The notes under the pieces: generated by a model
Seen by the model: the letters and a program-made list of their open reading frames with translations, nothing else
The model's database searches: none
What the model was told of the DNA's origin: nothing
Program-made: the position numbers and the translations under genes
Source of the DNA: Acholoe squamosa
Taxonomy: Eukaryota; Annelida; Polychaeta; Phyllodocida; Polynoidae
Assembly (NCBI GenBank): GCA_949317995.1
Contig: OX439045.1
Coordinates: forward strand, 3,744,174-3,808,173
Reading direction: 5' to 3'
DNA length: 64,000 nucleotides
Shown here: positions 1 through 10,494 of the stretch, piece after piece
How the letters are laid out: each line of letters opens with the position of its first letter
Numbering within the stretch: position 1 is the stretch's first letter

Positions 1-163
1 TAAAAAAAAATGAAATAGGTGGCTGAAGTGTTTAGCCTGAAACACACACATTAACGTGGCCTCACCCTGCTCATAATACACAGGTGGGACCCCACAGGTG
101 TAGTTAGCTACAGGTGGATAGAACCTGCAGGGTGCAGGGTGGGTTACCTGGTGGGTGAGGGTT

Positions 164-612
164 AACCCTTTAATCCTTTAAGCCTAGCCAGCTATAGTAG
201 GAGTGCATCATGCCCATTGGTCGTCATGATGCACCAATGAAGTGCTGGTAATGAGAATCCTAGCCCTCCTGCATAGCCTTGGTGAATAACTCACCGGGGC
301 TATACATGTATGTAACTGGAGGACAAATAGGCAGATCCCATCAGTGCAGTATCTAGATCTTAATCCTTTAAGGGCCGGTGATGCATTAATGCATCATGCC
401 CATTGGTCGTCATGATACATGAATGCAGCCCTGGCGCGTAACTCGCAAGGGCTACATTCATGCATCATGCCAACCTTACAGGATTGATACACCTCCGGAG
501 GGTCGGTGTGATGCTCCAATGAAGTGCTGGCGAGCAGTCTCGCCAGCACTTCATTGGTGCATCATGATGACCAATGGGCATGATGCACTCCTGTATCAGC
601 GGCCCTAAAAAG
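164..612. mobile_element. Rep-A, one or two adjoining copies
   Basis: Starts near TTAACCCTTTAATCC and ends GGCCCTAAAAAGGTTAA. It holds the palindromic module CCAATGAAGTGCTGG / CCAGCACTTCATTGG, GCATCATG modules and CGACCAATGGGCATGATG. A second internal TTAATCCTTTAAGGGCC at ~359 suggests two copies in tandem. Confidence 0.8.
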
Positions 613-1092
613 GTTAAGAGGTTACTATGGACTGGGCACCTGTGTGTGGGGAGGGGGTTGAGGGGGAGGCCCTGGAGGGAGTGATGGCTAGGCTAAATGT
701 GACAATACTGTCAGGAGGTGACTATAAATGTCTCCCTTACTTCACTACACACATAAAAGTTTTGCTTTCCTGACCTCTGCAGTACATTTGGAGTGGGAAC
801 CTATCTTCACAAAAATATCCCTATTCTACATGTGTGAAATAAGCACATTCTAATAGATTGTTCTGTTCAGTTTCCAGATAAAATTAGCAAAACATAGAGG
901 TTATTTTTTCTATATATGAATCACTTACCCTCTTAGACACTTATCTCCCCCTCTAATGTCAATTATTCTGACATAATAAGCCTCGTAACCTTTTGAATCG
1001 ACATTTAATTTCAATATGAATATATATTTCTCTAACGAAAAGGGTATACTACTGTCCCAGGACACCTGTTGGTTAAACTCAATTTATCTGTC

Positions 1093-1156
1093 TCTCACTC
1101 TCTCTCTCCATCTCCCACTCTGTGTGTCTGTCTCTGTCTCTGTCTCTGTCTCTGTC

Positions 1157-1251
<95 letters not shown>
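1093..1251. repeat. (CT)n / (CTGT)n microsatellite
   Basis: About 160 bp of CT dinucleotides and TCTG/TGTC tetramers on the plus strand. On the integrin strand it is a GA/GACA purine run beginning about 12 bases inside the intron after exon 6. The long serine/leucine or Arg-Glu open frames here are by-products of the repeat. Confidence 0.97.
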
Positions 1252-1254
<3 letters not shown>

Positions 1255-1263
1255 GTATCTTAC

Positions 1264-1312
1264 CTTGCCAATAGTAACTTCCCACAGCACCAATAGCCAT
1301 CTTCTTGCCGTC
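1264..1312 (-). CDS. Integrin alpha, exon 6 (49-bp micro-exon); gene continues past the left edge
   Basis: Bounded by a tgttgcag acceptor and gtaaga donor, this 49-bp exon encodes DGKKMAIGAVGSYYWQ plus one base of the next Gly codon. GSYYWQG is the integrin alpha motif GSFYWQG of the third blade. It enters in phase 0, as both alternative exons 5 require, and leaves in phase 1. The remaining propeller, leg, transmembrane and tail exons must lie beyond position 1. The donor is followed within about a dozen bases by the GA/GACA microsatellite. Confidence 0.9.
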
Positions 1313-1610
1313 CTGCAACATGAAATGGAATTTACATTATAAACTATCATTTTATCAACATTTTCAGAACATCGCTGGTGTATTGAGGCGTTTGGGGTTG
1401 GCATAATCTATTATTTCCTTGTATATTATAGAGGGATAAAATACTAAAATTATTAAAAGAATTGCTATGATAAAGCTTACTACATAACCATATTAACCCC
1501 TGAGTTGAAAAGTTATGCATGTGATTTATTCAAATAGGGTACTATTTCTGGGAAATGTTACAAAGAATACAATACAAAAACATCCTGTGCTAAAAACGGA
1601 CCACTACCAT

Positions 1611-2120
1611 AAACCCCGCACATAAGCAGCACACTTGTATAAGTCATACCCTGACTTTGGGAGAATGCTATAGGCTGCACTAGGGGGCTGAAATGGTTCC
1701 AATTCTTTGCTTCAGTCTATATATATTCAAAACCCCTTGTATAAGTTCATGGCAATGCTATAATTAGGGAATAATGCATGGGGCATGGCTATAAGGCTCC
1801 TCGATGTCTCAATAAGGCCCCTCAATGTCTCCAGCATGACCACAGCCATGCCCAAGTGCATTATTCCCGTTATAACACAGAAAAATGACCCATCAGCCAC
1901 CTGACAACACATGAATATCAATTTTGAAGTCAAGAGGTGAGATGAATTTAACCTCCATTGCCAGGAGTCCATTATCCATCTAGATAATGCACAGTCAATC
2001 AGCCAATCAGATCACAGCATTCAGGATAATGCATTCTGACTGCGACCAGCAGTGTTATATAGCCACACTAATGTTTTGAAATGGTCTATAAGCTGCACGG
2101 CTTATATGCGGGATCTTACT
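1611..2120. mobile_element. Rep-G element, source-like for the 30-bp minisatellite
   Basis: Left TAAACCCCGCACATAAGCAG and right (reverse complement) TAAGATCCCGCATATAAGCC are imperfect inverted ends. Just inside the right end, 2077-2098 reads on the minus strand as GTGCAGCTTATAG...CATTTCA, identical over 22 nt to units of the arrays at 22.6-27.0 kb. No coding potential seen. Confidence 0.55.
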
Positions 2121-2254
2121 GCACACAGAATTCATGGAATTTGACAATATCTTCTACCATGGAGTAGAGAAGTAGACATTTGGCACGTGGAGCAGGTTAA
2201 ACACAGTTTGTTACACGTGGCTGATCAGTGAAGGAGAATTCAGCCCTGAGAAGG

Positions 2255-2480
2255 CCGCTAGTGCATTGATGCATCATGCCCATGATACATTAATGGAGCC
2301 CTGGCGAGTAATTAACTCGCCGGGCTAAATCCATGATGCAGAAACACATTTCTGCTGGAGGGTCGTCATGATGCACCAATGAAGTGCTGGTGAGCAGACT
2401 CACCAGCACTTCATTGGTGTATCATTACGACCAATGGGCATGACGCACTCCTGTATTAGTGACCCTTGAAGGGTTGAAAA
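2255..2480. mobile_element. Rep-A copy
   Basis: From AGAAGGCCGCTAGTGCATTG to GTGACCCTTGAAGGGTT. Contains a complete GAAGTGCTGG...CCAGCACTTC hairpin with an 8-10 bp loop. Confidence 0.8.
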
Positions 2481-2981
2481 TAGTTGTTACACGTGGGTGC
2501 TCAGTGAAGGAGAAGGAATGCAAAACGGCACGTGCAGCATGCAAATAGCAGCTAGAGATACAACCTGCAGTCCTGGGGGGGGCACTGGGCCTCGGTTTGG
2601 GTACCAACTGTGGTCCCGACCCCAGAGAGCGGTGGCTGTCAATGCGCAGCGAGGGGAAAAAAGGGGGGCTGTTGATTTAATTGCATTTAATATTAGGGGG
2701 CTGTTAATAACTGTTATAACTTGCATGGAAAGGAAGTAACTTGAATATTCCTTGTATTCACTCAAGGGCTGATAAATTCCTGAGTATTATTGTCAAAGAA
2801 CCTTAATTTACATGGAAGAGGGCCCCAAAAAGGGGGGCTGTTATCAGACTTCTTTAAAAAAAGGGGGGCTGTAAAAAGTGAGCTGTACTTTAAGGGGATG
2901 TAAAATGGCCCAAAATGGGGGGGCTGTAATTTTGCAGTTGGTACACTAATCAAAGACTCAGTGCACCCTGGCAACCAGTCC

Positions 2982-3500
2982 CTTCCTTAACCCCTTTTAT
3001 GTCGCTAATGCATCAATGAATGCCATGATGCGTGAATGCAGCGCTGATAACAATATGATGCTCCGATACAGCGTGATGCAGGTATAGGCACGATGTACTT
3101 TTCCAGCTTTTAAGGGGAAGTCTGAGGCAGTCTTCGGGAAATCAAACTTGGTAAGGCATCTTAGAGTATAGAATTGATTTTTAGAGTTGGATAAGGGTAA
3201 TTTGGGTGTGCTAAATCCAAATCTGTCAGATAAGAAAATTCTTAGCCCTTAAAGGCCCACATACAAGAGTGCATCATGCTCGTTGTTTGGAATGATGCGC
3301 CCATGAAGTGCTCGAGAGACTGCTCGACAGGTCTCCATTGGAAGATCATACCGACCCACACGGATCCTCTGTGAGACGGAAAGTTTCAGTCATGCAAGGT
3401 CAATGCAGCCCTGGCGATGTAGTCACCAGGGCTGCATTCATGCATCATGCCTACCAATGGGCATGATGCATGAATGCATCAGCGGCCCTTAAAGGGCTAT
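2982..3500. mobile_element. Rep-A pieces (two)
   Basis: An eroded piece at 2982-3112 starts TTAACCCCTTTTATGTCGC. A fuller copy at 3243-3500 runs from CCCTTAAAGGCCC to GCATCAGCGGCCCTTAAAGG and contains the GCAGCCCTGGCGA...TCACCAGGGCTGC hairpin module. Confidence 0.7.
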
Positions 3501-3914
3501 TTAGAACTGCTCATGGTAGATGAGCAACTCAGTACCTACTTAACTCCAACTTACAGCCCTACCACACATGGACGCCACCTGGACGCACATCTAGAAACTA
3601 ATATATGTCTACACCTATTACTGTACGATCCATTCTGCCCCAACTTAGCCTTGACCACTAGCTGCAACATAGTATTGCACCAGCGCCTGCGGCGCTGCTC
3701 GCACAAAAAGAAGTGGCGCCACCACATGCCAAAAGCATTGCAACTTCTACTGTTGTAACTCTGTGCTTTCACACAACTTCTACTTATTTCTAATTCACTG
3801 GGTCACTTTCGCTGGTTGCACTACAGATAGAGTGTGAGTTGCCAACTACGGGAACATCCAAGGTCAAAGCCGACGACTTCCGGGGTAGCCGTTTTGGATA
3901 AGTAGTGCAATTAT

Positions 3915-4110
3915 TTATGCCCATTGGCTTCCAGGCCCTTTATAGTGTATCAGGTAATCTATATGTACGTAAAGACTTGACATAATGCACCAATGCAGGG
4001 CTGTATATGTAGACTCACCAGCACTACTTCATGGGGAACATGAACTTGGTGGCATCCAGTGGTATTTTAAGGGTTAAACGCACTAAAACATTCAGACCTT
4101 AAAGGGTTAA
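3915..4110. mobile_element. Rep-A, eroded
   Basis: ATGCCCATTGGC, AATGCACCAATGCAGGGCTG and a terminal AAGGGTTAAA remain. Modules are diverged. Confidence 0.5.
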
Positions 4111-4704
4111 AGACACTAGCTACCTGCATGCTCATTACTGCTCTGGCAGGTGCTCGTGAGTTTCTCGAGTCTGTACACTTTGTTGATACTCAGGTATTAG
4201 CCGTACAAACCATGGAGGTAAAACATTAAATTAAGTTCAGCAACATAATAACACGGTCAGTTACTTCTTAAAAAAGATATTTTAACGGGACACGTTTTAT
4301 AAGAATAGTATCCAGTAATTTATTTTTGTAACCTTGCAAATCTAAGCTGCCCTGGAGGGTCTTGCCAAAAAGGAAACGTGAACCCAAAAAGAAAACATGC
4401 ACGTTTTTGTATTGCTAAAAGTTTATTAGATCGTTTATAATAAACGAGCACGTTTTTTTTCACTTCTCAAAAAGAGTTTTCCATACATTCTGCTGTCATT
4501 TTTGTGTCAACACTATGAAAATGTGGCCATACTCGTTTTCCTCAGCACTCTCTGAAACAATTTAGAGAATTTCTTCCTCGTCTCCTTTTGGCAAGACCCT
4601 CCTGAGGAGGTTAAACTCCCAGAGACGAACCCTATAGGGTTTACCCTAACCACTTGGACCATCTTCTACCTGGGTGGTTAACCCTACGTTGACTACATGG
4701 TGCA

Positions 4705-4965
4705 TTAACCCTTTAACTGCCTCTAATGCATTCATGCATCATGCCCATTGGTTGGCATGATGCATGAATGCAGCACTAGCAAGCCCTAACTCGCCAGCGC
4801 TGCATTTATGACAACCCTATACTGGATCAATACTGTCTTAGAGGGTCTGCGTCATTGGTGCATGATGCACCAATGAAGTTCTGGCTAACAGTCTCACCGT
4901 CTCATTGGTGCATCATGCCGACCATTAGGCATGATGCACTCCTGCATAAATGCATTATGATGACT
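4705..4965. mobile_element. Rep-A copy
   Basis: Begins TTAACCCTTTAACTGCC. Contains two inverted CATCATG/CATGATG pairs and an imperfect GAAGTTCTGGC hairpin. A Rep-B copy begins immediately after it. Confidence 0.75.
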
Positions 4966-4974
4966 ATGGCCCGG

Positions 4975-5307
4975 GAGGGTGTTGCTCCTATAGTAAAAGG
5001 AAGAGCTGGCTAAAAATGCCCTCGTTTCCAGTCCTTTCTTTTCATGTAGCTATAACTTGTCCCTTTTGTTGCTCACAAGTGGTCATTCAAGTACGGTGCT
5101 AGTTAGGAGAAGTCAGTCAGTATAATATACTATAGAGTGTGTGACATGAGCAGGTACCTGATAGTGCAGCTCTCTCTGTTTTAAACAAGGCAGGTGACTT
5201 TTCAGACTAATGTGCTGAGTGCAAGTTGAATGGTGAAGCAGAGCATGACTTCTTTTAAAAAGAGGGTACCTACTGACAGCTCTTTTTACCATAGGAGCAA
5301 CACCCTC
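4975..5307 (+). mobile_element. Rep-B MITE, copy 1
   Basis: Ends GAGGGTGTTGCTCCTAT and ATAGGAGCAACACCCTC. Flanked by CGG / CTG. It lacks about 33 bp present in the 38.4-kb copy (the GGGGGATTTGAGTAGGTACC block). Non-coding. Confidence 0.85.
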
Positions 5308-5660
5308 CTGGACTTAAAAATGCATTACCAGCTGACTTAGGGTGATTTTCTAATTTCATTATAGTTCCATATACCAAGCAGCTGTAACTTGTGTAAGTCT
5401 ATGTCAGAAATTTGGAGCCTGTCACTTCCCTATCAATCTGTGATTATGCCCACATAGCATGCATTATTACACGATTTCTTGGATTTTGGGTGCTTTTTCT
5501 GGATATCCCCATGCTGATACCTGTCGATATTGCACACCATGATGCATGCATCATGACTTTTGTAAGGTGTGCCTGATATCCATGGATAACAGGCACTAGT
5601 GCCTGATATCCATGGATATCAGCACGCCTTTGAGGTGGAGGAACATATTTAAAACCGTTC

Positions 5661-5733
5661 TTCCCCAACCGGGAATCGAACCCGGATCGCCATAACTAAA
5701 GGCAAACGTGTTACCGCTAGACCATTTTGGCGA
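5661..5733 (-). tRNA. tRNA-like gene or tRNA pseudogene (Glu-like arms, aberrant anticodon arm)
   Basis: 73 nt on the minus strand. The A box TGGTCTAGCGG and B box GGTTCGATTCC are intact, the T arm is a perfect 5-bp stem (CCGGG/CCCGG), and the acceptor stem pairs with one mismatch (TCGCCAA/TTGGGGA, then A). A TTTT pol III terminator follows within about 7 nt. The anticodon stem does not form at normal spacing: a GCC/GGC stem leaves a 9-nt loop (TTTAGTTAT). If the standard spacing is forced, the anticodon would be TTA, which would read a stop codon. I favour a pseudogene or pol III-transcribed tRNA-like element. Confidence 0.55.
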
Positions 5734-6056
5734 TGAGAAAGAAAGGGTGAATCCATATAAAAGCTTACCTCGGTTCCATGACTGCATCGAATAACATCGA
5801 ATTTTAGTATATTTAAAGCATTGTCCATGGGAAATAGTGCTGTGTCCGTGTAGCCTAGATATCCATGTTGATGATAGCAATGCATTTATGCCTATTTATT
5901 AGTAAATAAAATGATATTTTGATACTTTTAGAAGACCTCCATACATCATCCCGCTCGCATGAAACTGAACCGGAAGTCGCTGCCTGACCTACTTTTTTTT
6001 TTACCTCCTAATGTCAGAGAGCTCCACAATATTGGTTTCGTTTCTTCATATACAAA

Positions 6057-6405
6057 ATGGCTTGGCAAGCGATGTACAGAAAAGGACAGTTTGTAGAAGT
6101 TCTACACGAGGATAAATGGATTGAAGGTTTTATTATCAAAAGCAAGGAGACTGGATACAGAGAGTACGATATTCAATTAATGACCAATGGTAGAATTATA
6201 ACTGCTACTGCTCGATCAATGAGGCCTAGTAAACTGGATTTGGGAGACGATGACTTTGCAGAACCGCCACAGCCGAAATCCAACCAGCAAGAAAAGCCTA
6301 AACGATTCGGAAATGTGACTGCTCGAGCCCTTACAGAGTTAGAATTAGGTGCAAAAGCTAAAAATACACATCGTCAGACATCTTGGGGAGTGAAAATCTT
6401 CAAAG
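6057..6405 (+). CDS. Crypton-type tyrosine recombinase gene, exon 1 (Tudor-like N-terminus)
   Basis: The ATG at 6057 (caaaATGG context) opens 116 codons ending CAAAG|gtaatt in phase 1. Residues about 10-62 (from FVEVLHEDKWIEGF to TARSMRPSKL) look like a Tudor/agenet-type SH3-like barrel: a VEV-x-W-x-G-x-I strand, a YDIQL strand, then a basic RP exit. That assignment is by eye. A charged linker follows, then RQTSWGVKIFK, the start of the helical core-binding region. The joined gene encodes 507 residues. It lies in the last integrin intron, antisense to integrin, and is bracketed by Rep-A pieces. Confidence 0.8.
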
Positions 6406-6671
6406 GTAATTAATTTTCATTAATTTTCTCTATTAAATACGTTTGACATTGTCCGCCATATTGATTATACATGGTACGGGACTCACCATGGCCGTGGGCC
6501 AGAACATGTATAGAGAAGCATATGCCGCAGGGAGCATTTATTATTTTAACTCTGCCTTATGCACTATTCCTTTGAATAAGGTGTTGCAGCAAATTTCTAG
6601 TACTACATATGTATGAAAAGTAAAGTGTGTTTCTTATTAAATAACTATTTATAACAATTTTCTTTTTTTAG
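6406..6671 (+). other. Intron of the recombinase gene
   Basis: 266 bp, gtaatt...tttttttag, AT-rich. It joins phase 1 to phase 1 and restores a GAC (Asp) codon. Frame continuity across the junction is the support. Confidence 0.8.
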
Positions 6672-7846
6672 ACTGGCTTGTTGATGTTGGTGAGGATTTG
6701 GAGTTTGAAAAAAAGGACAAGGAAGAGGTCTGCAAATTGTTAAAGAACTTCTATGCTAACGTCCGTACAAAAGATGGACATGAATATTCTCAAAAAAGTC
6801 TAACATGTGTTAGAGCCAGCCTGCAAAGATATCTAACAGAACCACCCTACAACATTGGATACAGTATAATAGGAGACCCTGCCTTCACCTGTGCAAATAA
6901 TGTGTTAAAGGGACATATAAAACAAAACAAACAAGCAGGTTTAGATGTAAGTTCCCATTATGAAGCTATTACACCAGCTGATCAGAAATTGATGTACTCA
7001 AGTAGGGTCTTGTCTCATGATACACCCAAGGCTCTCCAATACAAAGTATTCTATGAAATGAGCCTTCATTTTGGAAGAAGAGCACGTGAAGGCCTTCATG
7101 CTCTTAAAAAGACTGATTTTGTATTTAAGCAGGACGAGAATGGTGAAGAGTATGCTACTCTTACATATAACCCCTTTGAGAAAAACCATCAGGGACTGTC
7201 ACAGGGAAGACATGAACATTCTCAAAGAATGTATGCTACTGGTGAAAATGATTGCCCCATGCAAACCCTTAAACTATATCTGAAACTTTTGTCTCCTGAG
7301 AGTGATGGATTCTTCCAAACACCTAAGTACAAAGGTTTCAAAGGAAATGATTGTTGGTACACTAAATCCAGTGTGGGTATAAATACCCTTGGCAAATTCA
7401 TGGCAAATATTTCTAAGGCATCAAAATTGTCAAAGATCTATACAAATCATTGTATTAGGGCTACTTGCGTAACCACCCTGAGAAAACATGGTGTAGCTTC
7501 CAGAGACATAAAAAGTGTAACTGGTCACAAAAGTGAGCAAAGTATTGAATTTTATTCAAAAACATCTGATGTATTGAGAAAACAAATGAGCAATACCTTG
7601 GCTACTAGGGTAACACGTACCAGCACAGTAACCAGTGCTTCTGCTAGTATTGTTCCTTCTGTGCCTGCTATTTCAGTAAAACCAGTCCCATCAAGTTCCC
7701 ATCAGATTACTCAAAATACTCAGAATACTCAAAGTACTGATGTGAAAGTGAATAAGGTTGTCAATGTTGACCAACACCCCCAGGCTACAACCTTGTTCTC
7801 CCATGTTAATTTCAAAGATTGTACTGTTACCATCAACTACAAGTAA
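6672..7846 (+). CDS. Crypton-type (DUF3504/QRICH1-ZMYM-KIAA1958-like) tyrosine recombinase, exon 2
   Basis: A pyrimidine-rich tttttttag acceptor opens 390 codons to TAA at 7844-7846. Across the junction the protein reads SWGVKIFKDWLVDVGEDL, typical of Crypton-derived recombinases. Visible catalytic elements, by approximate residue: Arg in FGRRAREGL (~253), HCIR (His ~376, Arg ~379), GHK (His ~402) and Tyr in EFYSKT (~411). So the R-HxxR-H-Y set of tyrosine recombinases looks complete, unlike host-domesticated Crypton proteins, which usually lose it. The C-terminal ~90 residues are Ser/Thr/Gln-rich and probably disordered. Cryptons move as DNA by site-specific recombination. No terminal inverted repeats are expected and I could not fix the element ends. 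It could be a live element or a conserved host gene. Confidence 0.85.
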
Positions 7847-7952
7847 CGAGCAATGATATCAGAGTCCTGAAAGAGAAAAATGTATTGTCTATTTATTATA
7901 TATTTTCTGTTAAAATGTTCAACTGTTATTATATATGTACTACAATTTAATT

Positions 7953-7958
7953 AATAAA
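7953..7958 (+). promoter_or_regulatory. Polyadenylation signal of the recombinase gene
   Basis: AATAAA about 110 bp after the recombinase stop, in AT-rich sequence. It is the nearest canonical signal. Confidence 0.6.
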
Positions 7959-8221
7959 TGCATTTGTTTAGTTCTGTACACATTTCTTATGTCTTTTCAA
8001 TGACTGCAATACTACATGGGCGGGAAACAAATCCAGTACCAAACAAATAATATATGCTCCCTGTCGACCAAGGAATGAAAACGAGGCACGGTTATGTTGC
8101 TCGCAGAACGTAAACAAAATGGCGGACGTGGAGAGGTCCCGCTTCGATATCACTTTATTTCTTCAAATATGAAGGTAAATAATGGCTTTTTTAATTCAAT
8201 TTAACGTGTAATAAAGACAGT

Positions 8222-8342
8222 AAGGAATGGGCTATCGGGCACCTCGTTCAGTGTATCGTAGGATATCGTAACTCGTGGCCTACGGCCACTCGTTACGATA
8301 TCCTACGATACACTGAACTCGGTGCCCGATAGCCCATTCATT
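8222..8342. repeat. Near-perfect short hairpin
   Basis: Left arm from AATGGGCTATCGGGCACC to TCGTAACTCGTGGC, loop of about 4 nt around position 8282, and right arm its reverse complement with one or two differences (arms ~58 bp). It lies about 270 bp after the recombinase polyadenylation signal. Confidence 0.85.
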
Positions 8343-8409
8343 ACTCTCTTAAAATATACAAGTGTGAGCCGATAGTGTATGCCTTTTCCCCTTTTTAGCT
8401 TGTCTTTAT

Positions 8410-8515
8410 AGTCCTAGTGAGAGCTATTACCATGCATCATGTCGACTCTACAGGGGTTGTTGATACGCCCCCATAGGGTCACGTGACTGTATCAGCGTCT
8501 ACTAAGGGCCACCTG
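8410..8515. mobile_element. Rep-A fragment
   Basis: CATGCATCATGTCGACTCTA and GTATCAGCGTCTACTAAGGGC are the recognisable modules; the hairpin core is missing. Confidence 0.5.
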
Positions 8516-9594
8516 GTGTTTGACAGGTGGAACTAACATCATGACGTACTCTACGTCATGGGAAACGTCATGGGAAATCCCATGATGATTTTGATAGATG
8601 CTAAATTTTCTAAATTTCTTCACCTGTTGTGATCTGGATTATATCTGACTATATCACTACATTGTTGGACTGGGGCACGGTCTTTGCAGTAGATTGCTTC
8701 TATTTTTGGAAAACAGTAGGAGTTAATGTTAGTACAAATGCTATGCCCTGGTGTGCATTTCCCTGTACCCAGTACAGTGCTCTTTATAGCCCATTTTCAA
8801 TTGGGGCTGAGAGTGAAGAGACCTAAACTGAATAGATATCTATAGATATGGGGCACGTTAACCCTTCAAGTCTGTGGAAACTACTTACGACGTCCGGATA
8901 TACAGTAACCCAGGGGATAAACAGACCAAAACTCGTAAAAGAAGCTTCATTCATTGAAATGTCAATCAGAATGACATAATCGTTTCATGCATGCTGAGAA
9001 TGATATCCTCATTGAAACAAAAATCTTTCATGGAAATCGTTTACAATTTCCATGGTAAAAATCAATACAGCATGTTGTGAATTGAATCAAAAACGATCAA
9101 GAGGTTTGTTTTTTTCTCACAGACCTGATCGTTTTCAAACAAAATCTGTACTTAATAATTCTTTAACTTTTGACTCTCCATCCAGGGCTATGTGCGGGGT
9201 GTTACAGTGGAGTCCACATGACAAATGTATACCTACTCAATTTACTCTATCAACACTTGAGCAAAACTCTTGATAATCATAATAGACCACCTGCTGCTGT
9301 GCTGTGATATGCCTGACATGACATGAATGTTGTAACATGGTAGAGTTACTGTCAGTGTCAATATGAGTCAGGGCTAGGTGGTAGATTATGATTCAGGCTG
9401 TCACTATGTGTAAATCTATACTGTGGGATGAGAAGCAAGAGGGTATATACCTCCCAGCCTGATATCATATCAGATTCTAATCTTAGGTGAGGATTTACTT
9501 TTACAAGTCAGGATCACATCCCCTTTGAAATGTACTGAAATCTTTCATATACATTTCACTTGATATGTATATGCATTGTGTTTTAGTGTTTTAG
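8516..9594. other. Intronic sequence with no recognisable feature
   Basis: No coding exon, tandem array or family member is visible. A short inverted pair (TCATTGAAA...TTTCATGG) around 8950-9060 and AACGATCAAGAGG / CCTGATCGTT near 9090-9130 form small stems only. Confidence 0.5.
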
Positions 9595-9967
9595 TTGATA
9601 AAGGGTCGACATGATGCACCAATGAAGTGAGAGCCAGACTACTCACCAGCACTTCATTGGAGCATCATGCCGACCCTCCTGGACTTTTGATCCTGTACGG
9701 TCTTCACGATGCATTGATTAATTGTAGGGGGCCATCCACAAATGACGTCATGCTGAAGGTGGGGAGGGCGGGGGGGGGGTCAGGCCCGGTATGACGAAAT
9801 AAATTTTCCATATGCCTTCAGCATTGCAAAATTGGAAAAAAACATGATGAGGGGGGAGGGGGGGTCAAAAATGGTCAAATTTTGCATGACGTCATTTATG
9901 GATGGCCACTAGCCATATGGCCAGTTTTCCCGCTTCTTCATGTATCAGTGGGCATGGTGCACTCCTG
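9595..9967. mobile_element. Rep-A copy interrupted by a Rep-D and, at its end, by a Rep-B
   Basis: A clean hairpin core (GACATGATGCACCAATGAAG...TTCATTGGAGCATCATG) is followed by AATTGTAG, the Rep-D insertion, then TAGCC...CAGTGGGCATGGTGCACTCCTG, where the Rep-B copy interrupts it. Confidence 0.7.
9728..9909. mobile_element. Rep-D MITE, copy 1
   Basis: Inverted ends GGGGCCATCCACAAATGACG and CGTCATTTATGGATGGCCAC with TAG on both sides (9725-9727, 9910-9912). The interior is G-rich with GGGTCA blocks. Confidence 0.85.
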
Positions 9968-10325
9968 GAGGGTGTTGCTCCTATTGTAAAAAGAGCTGTG
10001 AGTATGTGCCCTCTTTTCTAAACAAGTCATGCACTGCTTCATAAGTACTTGCACTCACCACATCAGTGTGAAAAGTCACCTGCCTTGTTTAAAATAGAGA
10101 GAGCTGTACTACCAGGTACCTACTCATATCACACGCTCTATAGTTTATTATACTCACTGACTTCTCCCAACTGGGTACCAACTCACATCCCCCTTTTTTA
10201 GCACCATACTTGAATGACCACTTGTGAGCAACAAAAGGGACAAGTTTTAGTGACATGAAAAGAAAGGACAGGAAATGAGGGCATTCTTTGGCAGCTCTTC
10301 CTTTTACTATAGGAGCAACACCCTC
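9968..10325 (-). mobile_element. Rep-B MITE, copy 2
   Basis: Reverse orientation to copy 1. It has CTG on both sides and interrupts a Rep-A end (GCACTCCTG | CTGCATGCATCAACGG). Confidence 0.85.
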
Positions 10326-10494
10326 CTGCATGCATCAACGGTCTCTGAAGGTGGTGGGGAAGTACCATGGTGAGTTACAGGATATCAGACATGGTGGGGG
10401 TAGACCACATCTTGGTACTCTCACCAGGAACGGTGCTCAGAGTAACACAATGTGTAAAATCACTCACAATCATGTTTTACATTCGTGATCCCAG

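Noticed and set aside
1016-1404. Serine/leucine-rich and Arg-Glu-rich open frames
   Set aside because: Translations of the CT/GA microsatellite. One of them contains the real integrin exon 6 only at its edge.
8119-8172. ATGGCGGACGTGGAG start with good context followed by gtaaat
   Set aside because: In-frame TGA after 17 codons, before the possible donor, and no downstream partner exon was recognised.
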